A stretch of DNA of 64,000 nucleotides from Bryoerythrophyllum caledonicum (taxonomy: Eukaryota > Streptophyta > Bryopsida > Pottiales > Pottiaceae). The DNA lies in assembly GCA_963971425.1 (NCBI GenBank), contig OZ020516.1, positions 19,165,332-19,229,331 of the forward strand. Reading direction: 5' to 3'. The notes below the pieces were generated by a model. That model worked only from the letters and a program-made list of their open reading frames with translations. It had not been told where the DNA came from and searched no databases. The translations under genes were made by a program, and so were the position numbers. Shown here piece by piece: positions 9,800 to 19,985 of this stretch. The stretch's first letter is position 1. Every line of letters starts with the position of its first letter.

Positions 9800-10175
9800 C
9801 ACTCATCCCTCCCATAAGTTATAGCCAAATCTAGCGCTGGTGGTTGGAGGTAGTACGAACTTAGTTGAGGATAAAGTTAGCTAAGATTTTAGTGGAGGTT
9901 TGGTAAGTTCCGCTAGATTTGCCACCCATAAACCCTAAAACCCATATATTTGCAAACCCTAAAATTCACAAATTCACAAACGTGTAAACCCACAAAAGCC
10001 ACAAATCCACAAATCCTACAAACTGTAGCTAACAATATAACTTAGTGGAGGTATAATTTAGTAAAGGTTTTTACACCAACAATGGTTATAAGTTGGTTGA
10101 AGTTGAAGTTAGCTGAGGTTATAAGTTAGTGGAATTAGAGCTTATGAGAGGTATAACGTATGGGAGGGATGAGTG
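9800..10175. mobile_element. MITE with 24-bp terminal inverted repeats and TA target duplication
   Basis: The 376-bp element begins CACTCATCCCTCCCATAAGT and ends with its inverse, one mismatch over 24 bp. It is flanked by TA at 9798-9799 and 10176-10177. The interior is AT-rich with short repeats such as ACAAATCC and TTAGTGGAGGT and has no coding capacity. TA duplication and size suit a Stowaway/mariner-type MITE, though the terminal sequence is not the classic Stowaway one. Confidence 0.75.
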
Positions 10176-10199
10176 TACATGATACGTGTTGTTCAGTTT

Positions 10200-10460
10200 C
10201 ATACATAGTTTATTCACAATCGAGGATGTTCATAAATTTTGGAAATTCACAAGATTTGACTTTGTAATACCCATCTAATGCCAATGTAATACACGTATAA
10301 CGCCTAAGTAATAACCATGTCAAACATAGGTGATACATATGTAATGCCAATGTGATACCCGTAATATGTCTGAATGATATTCATTTTTATACAGTGATTT
10401 GAACACAATAAGTATCATCTATGTATTACATAGGTATTGCCTAAGCAAATCTCTTGAATA
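10200..10460. repeat. degenerate short repeats around GTAATACC/GTGATACC
   Basis: Variants of the words TAATACCCATCTAATGCC and GTGATACATATGTAATGCC recur with irregular spacing. A related, cleaner 22-bp array lies at 57897-58024 in the other orientation. Confidence 0.4.
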
Positions 10461-10524
10461 TTCCTAAAAACATGGTGAATTAACCCCAAAAGGCCTCCAG
10501 ATTAAAAAAATATGCATTGAACGC

Positions 10525-10700
10525 AATTATCTTTCAATCCCTATGGTCAAAACTCACGAAATTTTTGACCACATCATCTCACATAAGATTAGAAAAAGAT
10601 CCTACGGTTAGATTTTCAATAAGTTCATATTAGTAGTTCTTAATCAATGAAGTAGAGATTCCTATAAAAACGGCTTGGGTCTTTAAAGGTTTAATAACCA
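10525..10700 (-). repeat. dispersed repeat, second copy at about 25350-25560
   Basis: The reverse complement of this stretch matches about 25440-25550 over roughly 100 bp with scattered differences. Shared words include CAATTATCTTTCAATCC and ACCACATCATCTCA. It has no coding capacity and the family is unknown. Confidence 0.6.
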
Positions 10701-10891
10701 CGTAAAGAACTCTCCCGCACGTAGAGTAAACACAAATCACAATTTTGCCTTCCTTCATTCATTCCTCCACTTCTCCAACCCTTGGATAAACAGCAACTAC
10801 AAAAACCCCTAGTAAACACCTAGATCCTTTTTACTATACCAATATTGCCCCCAATGCATACCGTACATGAAACCAACCCTTTTATTTCATA

Positions 10892-11511
10892 CTAGGGTTG
10901 GTACCCGTCGTCTCGACGGGGAGAGCGGAGGGTGGTGTGTTAAATTTACGTTTGTATGTTTTGTATTTTAAAACCTATAAGCTCAAATCGAATCTAAATC
11001 GAATCAAGTACATCCCCCGATGTCATCAACTGACCGGGGCTATTCCAAGTTAAATAAACATGTGTAAATGCAAAAATAAAATTTACCCATTATATATGCA
11101 TTATGTGCTATATATACCTACTATTCACTTTAAATACCCATTATTTATTTCATATACATGTTATTTTCTTTAGATAACTATCATTTATTTTATGTACCCA
11201 AGGTAGCATATTGTGTAGTTTCAATATGTTGGAAATTATGGTTTTATTTTTCTATTTTTGATACATAATATAATTTTAAAATTCAGTAAGCCAAATTTGA
11301 ATGAAAGGGCACTATAAAGGATTCTTCCAAAGGGTACTATAAAGGATTCCTCCAAAGGGCACTATAAAGGATTCCTCCAAAGGGCACATATGGAGGATTC
11401 TTTCAAAGTTCACATTCAATTCAAAAGGCACATTTGATTCAAATGGCAATTCCAAAGGTCACATGACGAGGAGCGGCGGACAGACAGACTGTCGCCTATT
11501 ATATATAGAGA
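10892..11511 (-). mobile_element. non-autonomous Helitron
   Basis: Read on the minus strand, the element starts TCTCTATATATAATAGGCG at 11511. It ends in a 7-bp hairpin (stem 10904-10910 with 10914-10920, loop of 3) followed 8 bases later by CTAG at 10895-10892. The flanking bases are A before the 5' TC and T after the CTAG, so it lies in an AT dinucleotide without target duplication. These are the standard terminal features of plant Helitrons. At 620 bp it cannot encode Rep/helicase. It carries four 25-bp tandem repeats (11304-11404). Confidence 0.75.
11304..11404. repeat. four tandem 25-bp repeats inside the Helitron
   Basis: Units start at 11304, 11329, 11354 and 11379 and share the core AAAGGGCACTATAAAGGATT followed by CYTCC; the last unit is diverged. 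Confidence 0.85.
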
Positions 11512-12070
11512 TTTCTTTTTCTTTTTCTCTCCACTTTTACCTTTAGCCCATGTCGCTTTTAAAGGCAGCTTTTAAAGTGTCCTTAGATTCCCAACATGTC
11601 CTCTAATCAAGGGCTTGGCCCCTTAGGTGTTATTTTAAAGGCATCTGCAACGATCATGTGGTACCATGCACATTATTGTATTGTATAGTGAGAGGCCACG
11701 CGTCGAGGGCATCACGGGATGTGAGGGCCCCGACGAGGAGGGCAAGGGCGGTAGTACCACTTAAAGCCAAAAGTGCCGAGAGAGGTGTCTTTAAATGAAC
11801 ACGCCAAAAACCCGATCGCGCGTTTCGTCAAAAATTTAGGGCAGAATTCATTGCCTGTGTACTGGATAATGCTATTTTATTCACTCTCTTTTCAAACCTG
11901 CCAAAATGGCTTCTTTTTCATCCATGCCACGTAGGCATAGGGTTCATTCTCGTTCATCCACATCCATGGACGTCCATCCATGTTCATCCATGTTCAGGAG
12001 AATATCTTGAAACACCGAAGCTATTTCTTATTATCCAAATTATAGTGGTCCATCTCAATTCTCAATCCAC
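11512..12070. other. no gene recognised
   Basis: AT-rich spacer with a run of CCATCCATG-like words at about 11920-11995. No coding pattern is seen. Confidence 0.4.
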
Positions 12071-12082
12071 ATCAAAATCGGA

Positions 12083-12353
12083 TCTCTTTATTCACCCTGG
12101 TCGAGCGTGGGTCGGGCGCCAGGCTTGGGTGGAACCATTTTTTTGGCCTTGCCCGATTAAGGGTCCTAGAGGCTTTTTTTGGATTTTTTTTACAATTTTG
12201 AGGCTTGCGGTCCGTAATTGCATTACTAGCCCCTCTTTGGAAAAATCGGGCCCCACTCCAACACAAAAAATAGGGGCAGGTTTTGTCCCTACCCTCCCAA
12301 GCCCTCCCGAGCTTGTGGCTCCGAGCCGCGCTCGATTGGCGTGAATAAGGAAA
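12083..12353. repeat. inverted repeat of about 270 bp, MITE candidate
   Basis: The left arm (12083-12117, TCTTTATTCACCCTGGTCGA onward) is the imperfect inverse of the right arm (12321-12353, ending CGATTGGCGTGAATAAGGA). Both flanks carry a related ATCCA...ATCAAAAT word that may be an eroded target duplication. An open frame spans the loop on both strands but has no recognisable protein features. The TTTATTCACGCC word also occurs near the LINE 3' end. Confidence 0.45.
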
Positions 12354-13800
12354 TCCATCAAAATATGGTCCTGTTGAAATAGTATGAGTTGTTTTTTGTA
12401 CCATCAACTCAAAATCAATGTGGATATGTGTGAAGCAAATTTGCGTGGATGATGAGTGGATGATAATATAGTTAGCATCTAAACAAATTTGTAGGGCAGT
12501 TTGGGTGAGGTTGATGCAAAAGGCAGTGTAGAACAAATAATTAGTTCCAACAAAAATACCTTAATCTATTTATTAAATATGAATTTACTCTAGGGGAGGA
12601 TCAAGTTTGTCTAATGCTTATGCAATTCAGGGTTGAATGCACTCTAGGGGTTATGATGTTAATTCAAAACCGAAGTCTATTTGCTTATTTATAGCTTTTA
12701 GCGTCACTTGTAAGAAAATTTACTCAAAATTAAAATCCAAGGATTCCATTGTGCCTAAGAGACTTGCTCCTTTTGTCATTTGTGCTAGTGTTGACTATGC
12801 TAACTTTTAGACCTGAGCCACTTAGCTAATAAAGGTCCTTTATTTTAATGCTCATTGCCATGTTCATGGATTATGTTATCTAATAATTCAAAAACTTACC
12901 TAGCAATCATAATCCTCAAGCATTCATGTCATATACTTATTAAACATTTACATCAATTCACCTCTAAGACATTTATTTATGTCTAGATGTGAGACTATTT
13001 ATATACAGGATATGCAATGCATTATACCATGCCACTCTACTTGCACATAATCATTGACTTTATAACAAGAAAGATCAAGTCTCACATTTGTTCATTAATA
13101 TATTTGGCTCCTCACTTTTCACGCAATTATGCCATCGCAAACAAATGCAAAATTTAATAGAATTTGTAGCATACAAATCAATCACAATTTAGTTCAACAA
13201 GTTAAAAGTTTGATGATGACAAAAAAATATGATGGTAACGTGAAGTTGAAAGTACGCATGATAACTAATATCATTTGTTATGAATTAGAAAAGACCAATT
13301 TAATATTGATTAATTCCTATATTTTTTTATTCACTATTTTTATTAATGTGATTTAAATTTGTATTCCAAAATATTCTCAAATTTTTGAATATATTTAATT
13401 TTATTGCATTAATAGGATAAGGCTTCTTTTTAAGTCTCAAATGTCTTCTTTTTGGCTTTGTTGATTAATAAGATTCTAATGTAATTACCAATACACTCCT
13501 TTGATATATTGGTATAATATCTACTTTGAATGATGAGATTTTTTGAATCCTTTGATTAATTCCACATACAATAGAATTTACTTGAATATGCTTTCCAAAG
13601 GGAAAAGCCAATAGGAATATGGTGCCAGACAATATGAGGTTTAAAAACAGAAAGAAAAAGAGCTCGGGAGATCTCATACCCCCTTTTTTTTGCCTTTTTT
13701 GCACCAATGAAATGCTTGGCATTCAATGCTCTTGGGCCCTACCCTATCCAACCTAAAGCTCCCCCAAAGTGCCCTAAGTTCTCAAAGAGCTGGCTACTAC
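12354..13800. other. AT-rich spacer, no gene recognised
   Basis: No conserved motif, tRNA-like fold or splice-supported frame was found. A short open frame on the minus strand near 13465-13722 is not supported by anything else. Confidence 0.4.
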
Positions 13801-13804
13801 ACTA

Positions 13805-14025
13805 AACACTGAATATAGTGTAGAGGGATTATTGATGTAGATCACCCACACTAATTTCCATCAAAGCATGTGCATGCCAAGTTCTAATTGGGTACTTGTT
13901 CTCAAGCAAGTGTGTGTCAGTCAACAATTGCATGTAAATTTTCAATTAGTGTAGGAAATTTCAAATAGTCTAGTCTACACATATTCAGGGAACGGTGTAG
14001 TTCGCCCACACCTTTCCCAAGCCAA
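13805..14025 (+). repeat. dispersed repeat, second copy at 57215-57410
   Basis: The two stretches align over about 200 bp in the same orientation. They share ATTATTGATGTRGATCA, GCATGTGCATGYCAARTTC and CAATTAGTGTRG. Function and family are unknown. Confidence 0.6.
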
Positions 14026-14339
14026 AGCATGTGGTCCCAATTACTAACATAAGACCCAAAGATTTGGGGTAGCCATCTTTTATATTCTGGTGGCTTTTCT
14101 ATCTCTTTTTGATTTCATCCTCCTTACTTTCTATACTTCATCAAATTTGTGCACATATACTTTGTTCTTTTTATCTAGCTTGGTTTTACCTTCCATTTTG
14201 GATATTATTTTGGAACCATGAATCCACTAAATATTCAAGGTCAAATGTGTCCCTAATCCCTAAAAGCCCAAGTGTACCTACAAGGTACGTTTTGGATTTT
14301 CGACAGGTACCTAATTTTTTTTAAATCATGGTCTTTTGA

Positions 14340-15250
14340 AATATTTAGACAAGATTGTCCTTGGTAAGAGCTTTGTAGGGATATTTTTATTATTATTTTT
14401 GGATTCATAGTTCAAAAGTTAGTACCATTCAAAGGTCAGAATGGGGAGTCCGGGCATTTTGGGCAGTTTGCTAAAAGCTTCTATTGACATTGAGATTTTT
14501 TGAACATATAAAGAATAATATCTTCTTTTAAGATTCAAAAAAAAATCTTGTCTTTAGTGTAAAATGAACATTTTCACTCAAGTCAAACATTTCACACATT
14601 TTGGTCAAGGGGGGAAGAAACATCATTTTCTACATAAAACCTAGATATCTTCAAATTTTCCACTTTATATTTTTTTGACCACAATATGTGATGAAATACT
14701 TTTTATCGACCGTTTGGATAATAATTCTATAGTATATTGAGTTCACAAAAAAATAAAACGTGAAATAAATAATTCTCAAAAGTTTTCAACCTCCGCTTCT
14801 TGCACAATTGTTTTGAATATGCTACACTCTTTTTCTATGCGTAAAAATTGGTGTGTAGGCAACTAACATCATGCTAAACACAATTGTAAAAAATTTAGAT
14901 CTTATGTAGTGCAAAAATTTGATGCCAAATGAAGTCAAAGTCTGCTAATCCACTTAATACCGATAAGGAAATGACCTTTTTAAAAAAATTCAAACACTAT
15001 AATCTTTCAATGTGTGCAGTGGAATACAACCTTTAAAGTATGGTGGCCTTATATAAATGTCTCGTTTTAGATTCTAAGGTTCAATGTCCAAAATTTGACT
15101 TCAAAATTAGATCATATTATGTGATTTTGAAAAGTTTGGTGCATTTATGATAAAGCTTTTGGAGGATTTTGTATACAAAACGGATCCACATTTTTGAGGT
15201 CCAAAGTGAATTTGAGATTTAGTTCAGTAAGCAAATAAGTTTCTGGTTAA
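14340..15250 (+). repeat. dispersed AT-rich repeat family, copy 1
   Basis: About 900 bp that also occurs at 25.99-28.0 kb (split by a solo LTR), at 29.18-29.65 kb and inverted at 30.72-31.42 kb. Landmarks in order are TTCTATTGACATTGAGATTTT, TTCTACATAAAACCT, TTGTTTTGAATATGCTA and GAAGTCAAAGTCTGCTA. No protein coding is evident. It is probably a long non-coding part of an unidentified transposon. Confidence 0.7.
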
Positions 15251-15494
15251 AGCTTCATGTTCATATTTATAGGATTAAGATTTGGTAACATGGGAATAAA
15301 TAAATGAATTATGATTTTGAGTGGGCTTATGATGGGAAAGAATCTTGTATGTGGAATGGATCTACGGTGTTACTTTGTCTGAGGGCCAGTTTACACTAAG
15401 GTGAAGAAGTGCACCGGTCGGTCAAGAATTTAAGCCCAAGACATGGTTATTTGAGGCAAGGGACGATGTGCCGGAGAAGAGGAAAAGACAATAA

Positions 15495-15660
15495 AACAAT
15501 GTGTCAAGAGGTCTTGACTGGCTGTAGTGTAACCACCTAGAGGAGAAGTGTACCGGACAACTTCATGAAGAGGTCTTGACCGGCTGTAGTGTAACCATCT
15601 AAAGGAGAAGTGTATCGGATATCTTCATCGGACTACTTCACAAAATGGTCATAGCCGGCT
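15495..15660 (+). repeat. subterminal tandem repeats of the Harbinger element
   Basis: A unit of about 70 bp, AGGTCTTGACYGGCTGTAGT followed by AACCAYCTARAGGAGAAGTG, is present about 2.5 times. Such subterminal repeats are typical transposase-binding regions. Confidence 0.6.
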
Positions 15661-16226
15661 ATAGTAAAAACCTTACCGGATAATAAACGACCATTGTATT
15701 GAAATTAAAAAGAAATTGTATTGATTTAAAAAAATTGTAAAAAATAAAATATATTTGGCAATGTTTTGGAACTTCTTTCATAACATGAATTTTTGAAAAT
15801 GTTCCACCTCTATAAGACATCCAAATTAAGGTAAACAAGTAGCTAACATTATTTTCTTAATGATTTTTAAAGAAATTATGTGTCCATAGTAGAAAAACTC
15901 CATCCTTTAGAGAGTCAAAGTGGGCTGACCATGTATAAAATGGTCCAAATTTATTTTTTCCTTCCAATCCATGTGGTAGTTTTTTAAAAAATAAATTCAT
16001 AGATGTGTTTTAAAATCCAAAACATTGAGAGTTCTTTGGAAAACATAGTCATGGTTTTTTAGGAGTGAAGAGGCGAAATCCCATGTACATTGTAGGAAGC
16101 ACTACTCTTCTCTACTATATAATACATACATTAATCTTAATCAACCTCTTCAATTTCTCTCTTCTACATTGATCTTGAAGCATGGACAATTGAAGTGAGA
16201 AAATTCTTGTCTCTCTTGCAATCTTC

Positions 16227-17582
16227 ATGGTTTTGAAGTATATTATTATTTCAATTATGACGGTTCAAAAAACCATCATTTATCAACATAATGCTGCAAT
16301 TATGATGATGGCATATTTTATATTTGGGTGCAAAGAGAGGGTGGTGTGGAAATTCGATCGGCCAACTGGGTATGTGTCACAATTTCTTCTTGGATCATAT
16401 AGTGCAAGAATGTTTCAAGACCGTTTACGGGTGAGTAGGCCTACATTTACATATTTGTGTCATTTGCTTGGACCCTTTTTGAGCAAAAAAGATACAAAGT
16501 TTAGAACTTGTATTCCATTAGAGGTTCAAATTTCAATTACATTGCATGGATTGAGTGCTGGTATATCAAAACCTAGTGCTTCTATTATTGTTAGAAAGAC
16601 TTGTGAGGGGATTAAAAAGTTGTTGCGGCCCTTGGTTTTTCAAAGACCAACACTAGGAAGGATGGAGCAAATAGCCGCAGAATTTGAGAGTTTGCATGGA
16701 AATCCATACATTCTAGGGGCAATAGATGGTAGCCACATTCCGATTATTGCTCCAAGCATAGATCCCGCTTCATATTATTGTAGAATGGGGTTTTATTCCG
16801 TTTTACTCCAAGGTGTAGTGGATTATCAATGCAAATTTTGGGATTATGATTTTGGTTGGGCCGGAAGTATACATGATTGGTCACTATTTCATAAATCAAA
16901 AATTGGAAAGAGAACTATGAGTGGAGCATTTTTACCCTACAAACTCATCAGAGATGCTGCATATCCAATGCGTCCATGGTTTTATTCACCTTTTAAGGGA
17001 GAGAAGACGGGTCTCTCAAGAGAAAAACAACACTGGAATTTTCTACAATCAAGCACTCGAATGGCAGTCAAACGTGCATTTGGCATCTTGAAGGGGAGAT
17101 GGAGGATGTTGTTGAAGAGGATTGATATGCCTCTACAAAATATTCCTGACATTGTTACTCCTTGTTTATGCCTCCACAACCTATGCATCATACATGGGTA
17201 TGAATTTGATTTGAATTGGGCAAAGAATGCAGTAGAATATATGAAAAGGACATCATTAGAATCATTCGGTGATCTCAGAAATGTAGATGCATTTCATGTC
17301 CTAGAAGCAGGCATAGCTAAAATGAGGGAGATACAAAATCAAGATGTGCAAGTAGAATTCAATGACCCCGTTGAGAATGATACAACTAACTTGGATATTA
17401 TAGAGTCTGAAGAAAATGTTGCTATAACAAGAGGAGACCGTGAAGAAAAGATCAAAAACATGTTGAAAGAAGCTACTCGAATTCATTTGATGTTAGCAAA
17501 AAGCTTTTACATGGAGCAGTTAGGAAGAAAAGCAAAGATAACATTTCCAGTAGATACTAGCATTGATATGGAGAAAGACTAG
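16227..17582 (+). CDS. PIF/Harbinger transposase (DDE nuclease), catalytic Glu replaced
   Basis: The single open frame of 451 codons has the order expected for plant Harbinger nucleases. An N-terminal helical region (RPTFTYLCHLLGPFL) is followed by GAIDGSHIPI (first catalytic Asp, residue 167) and DFGWAGSIHDWSLF (second Asp, residue 217). Next come the DAAYPMRPWFYSPFKG block and AVKRAFGILKGRWRML. The last block normally reads V-E-x-A-F-G, the Glu being the third catalytic residue. Here it is Lys282 (AAA at 17070-17072), one transition from Glu. The enzyme would cut at TWA sites together with its Myb partner; this copy is probably inactive. Its TAG stop overlaps the stop of the convergent partner gene in a single CTAG. 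Confidence 0.9.
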   Translation: MVLKYIIISIMTVQKTIIYQHNAAIMMMAYFIFGCKERVVWKFDRPTGYVSQFLLGSYSARMFQDRLRVSRPTFTYLCHLLGPFLSKKDTKFRTCIPLEVQISITLHGLSAGISKPSASIIVRKTCEGIKKLLRPLVFQRPTLGRMEQIAAEFESLHGNPYILGAIDGSHIPIIAPSIDPASYYCRMGFYSVLLQGVVDYQCKFWDYDFGWAGSIHDWSLFHKSKIGKRTMSGAFLPYKLIRDAAYPMRPWFYSPFKGEKTGLSREKQHWNFLQSSTRMAVKRAFGILKGRWRMLLKRIDMPLQNIPDIVTPCLCLHNLCIIHGYEFDLNWAKNAVEYMKRTSLESFGDLRNVDAFHVLEAGIAKMREIQNQDVQVEFNDPVENDTTNLDIIESEENVAITRGDREEKIKNMLKEATRIHLMLAKSFYMEQLGRKAKITFPVDTSIDMEKD

Positions 17583-18959
17583 AGCTTATCAATAAGCGTA
17601 TCCATTTGATGATCTACCTTCTGCAACAATTCATTGTTCTTGGCAAAGTATTCAAGCATTGCAGCTCCATTCTCTACCATCTTCCCAAAGTAAAGCAAAG
17701 CTTGTTCTTGAAATTTGTTTTTCTTTGATGTTGATGGTGGTCCCAATTGAGAGTTGCGTTCTACTTGTACATCCTCGGATATATCTTGACTTGTATATGT
17801 AGAATTACCTTGTGCACCGCCATTTGTACTATCCGTTGTAGTTGCACTGACATGCTTCATTACGGAGCCGGCTTGGTGCCACCATTGATCCAAAGAAGCG
17901 TAGAACTTACATTCGTGCCGATCATTCCCTGAAACGGAATTGGCAAGCTTGTCTTCGTTGTACGACTTGAAAACATTCTCAAACTTCTTCCGACATGCCT
18001 CTACAGTACAAGAAAATCCAGGAATTGCAGCCAACATTCGTGCTTGAAGTCGAACCCATGTATCAACTACTGCTCGAAATTAAACGTAACTTTAGGAGAC
18101 CATGCAATACTATGCAGTGGAGCATGTTAAAATGCCTCAAAAGAAGCCCTAAACCTTCAAAAATGACCTTGGAATGTTTAGGACAGCACATGCGTAGGTA
18201 GTGTAGGATGAGTATAGAAGCATTGCATGAACCTTTTGAGCATCAAGGGAAGAGAAGGAAGGTTGGTAGAGTGCATGTGGGAAGGCTTTGGATCCACAAG
18301 ACCCCCGGTTTGATGCTTGTTGGCGTCATTTTGCTTGAAGACCCTTTCAGACCTCATGGGGGAGAAAGGGGGGGCACATATTGGGGCCAATCTGGCCTTT
18401 CTCGGCTTTGAGGCATCGTAAGGCATCCGCGTTTTGCTGAAATTTTCAAGTATACAACAAAAAAACTTTTAAATTTTAAAAATTCAGCACACATACCTTG
18501 TTTTTTTGCATTCTTCTAGAACTCTGAATGCATCTCTCCTCGAAGTGCGATGAGGTGCTCAACTTTGCAATCGAGCCAATTCTTCTTCTTCTCGCCTTCT
18601 TCGTCATTGTCTTCTCCTTCCAACTTCACCTTCGTTGCTCTCTTTCTAGCAGGAGCTTTCTTCTTTCCTGTTGGATCTCTTCTCTTCTTTGTGGATTTTT
18701 CTGAAGGTTCTACAATTTGCACATCATCACATCCCTCATCTACTTCCTTTTCTCTGACATCTATGCTGTCTTCACGTGGTTCAAACTCTCGAATCAAGTT
18801 TCTACTGGTTGACGAAAAATTCAGATCGTACAATCTAAAGGCACTAGTTGGAAACTGATTGAGAGGTTGAAAAAAATTCTCACTACCTACGTAGTCCTCA
18901 TCTTCGCTACAAGTAAAAGGAGCCTGAGAGTAACGAGCCATCTTGCAAAAAATTCTCAC
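17579..18959 (-). pseudogene. Myb/SANT-trihelix accessory gene of the Harbinger element, two exons
   Basis: Exon 1 runs 18959-18497 with donor GTATGT at 18496. Exon 2 runs 18069-17579 after an acceptor CAG. The phases join exactly: a leftover G plus TA makes a Val codon. The protein starts at or near the ATG at 18959 and has an acidic and basic N-terminal half with KKRR and KKKAPARKR nuclear-localisation-like stretches. A trihelix domain follows: WLDCKVEHLIALRGEM, then exon 2 DTWVRLQARMLAAIPGFS and CRKKFENVFKSYNEDK. The tail is a coiled coil. In-frame TAG at 18516-18518 interrupts the first helix just before the exon end, and the frame resumes after it. Such proteins bind the termini and import the transposase. 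Confidence 0.8.
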
Positions 18960-19411
18960 AAAAAATTCTCACACTCGAATCTACAAACAGCCTCTCACAA
19001 CCAAGCAAGAAAGCTCTTCGACGAGAGAGCAAAACGAGAGTGTCAAAATGAGAGAGGAAGAGCCGGCCGCCACAGTAGGTTTTGATCATGGGAGGCTTTG
19101 AATCTAACGGTGCATATCTCCAAGGAAAGAATATTTTATTCAAGTTGGAGTTCTCCGGAGGCCATGTTTCTTGTCCAAGGCTTTGAGCTCACCCAAGAAA
19201 CTTGACCTCCGGAGAACCTCCCCTCCAAAAAGTGTCGCCACATTGGCAGCCATGTCATTTTTTCATCCATGCACAAAGTTCTCCACTGGAGGACTCTTGG
19301 CTGTAGTGTAAACCCCCATCCGAGAAGAGCGTCACTCTTGGCCAATCAAATTTCAGAATTCCCCTAGAATTCATGACCGGTGGACTTCTCCACCGTAATG
19401 TAAACCGGCCC

Positions 19412-19985
19412 TTATATGGAGGATACGAAACCTGGAACTGGCTGTCTGCAGGAGACCTGTTTGAAGACGGCGCCTATTTCACAAGCTCTGGAGAGAGTTC
19501 TCTCTCCTCACCTGTGTACGCCAACGCCATCAGCTTGACAGCACTCCCGGCCAATTACACACAAGCATTGACCGCCGCCTCCGGACCGTTTCAGCTGCAC
19601 CTCTGGACAAATGTGCTGAAGACAAATAAAAAAACACACTCCAGAAATGTGAACATGGACTGTTGTATTCCCAACCCTGACAGATTTTGAGGTCGTGTGG
19701 AAAGCAACCCAAATCCGTCCAAACATATCTAACGTTGTAGCCCACAAATTATGCTACAGAACTAGCACTAGAAAATAAATTGTCTTGTGTCAATACCAGA
19801 ACACGAGTATCTTGATAATAAAACATGTCCTCCGATGAATCGTCAGAAAAAAAATGTGTGTTACATAGACCTGTGATATGATACACAGGAGAGAGGATCA
19901 TCTCCTGAACCTAGTCTCCACGAGGAAAAAAAGGAGAGAGTCATGCTGGTGAAGTGTAAGCTACCTTGAATGCTGGGTTTTCTAC
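19412..19985. other. spacer between Harbinger element and SDN5-like gene
   Basis: It probably holds the 3' UTR of the minus-strand gene ending at 19986. Short open frames on both strands lack family features. Confidence 0.4.

Larger units (their letters stand above)
15383..19411. mobile_element. PIF/Harbinger DNA transposon, nearly complete
   Basis: Terminal inverted repeats of 37 bp (15383-15419 and 19375-19411) match at 32 positions; both begin GGGCC and contain GTTTACA and AGAAGT. The flanking trinucleotides are TGA and TTA, a plausible mutated TWA target duplication. Inside are a Harbinger transposase on the plus strand and a Myb/trihelix protein on the minus strand, the usual two-gene content. 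Subterminal repeats around CTGTAGTGTAA occur at 15510-15600 and in inverted order near 19300. Both genes carry a probably inactivating change, so this copy is likely immobile without help. Confidence 0.9.

Noticed and set aside
12045-12536. Overlapping open frames on both strands within the 12.1-kb inverted repeat
   Set aside because: They mirror each other because of the inverted repeat and low stop density; no conserved motif.
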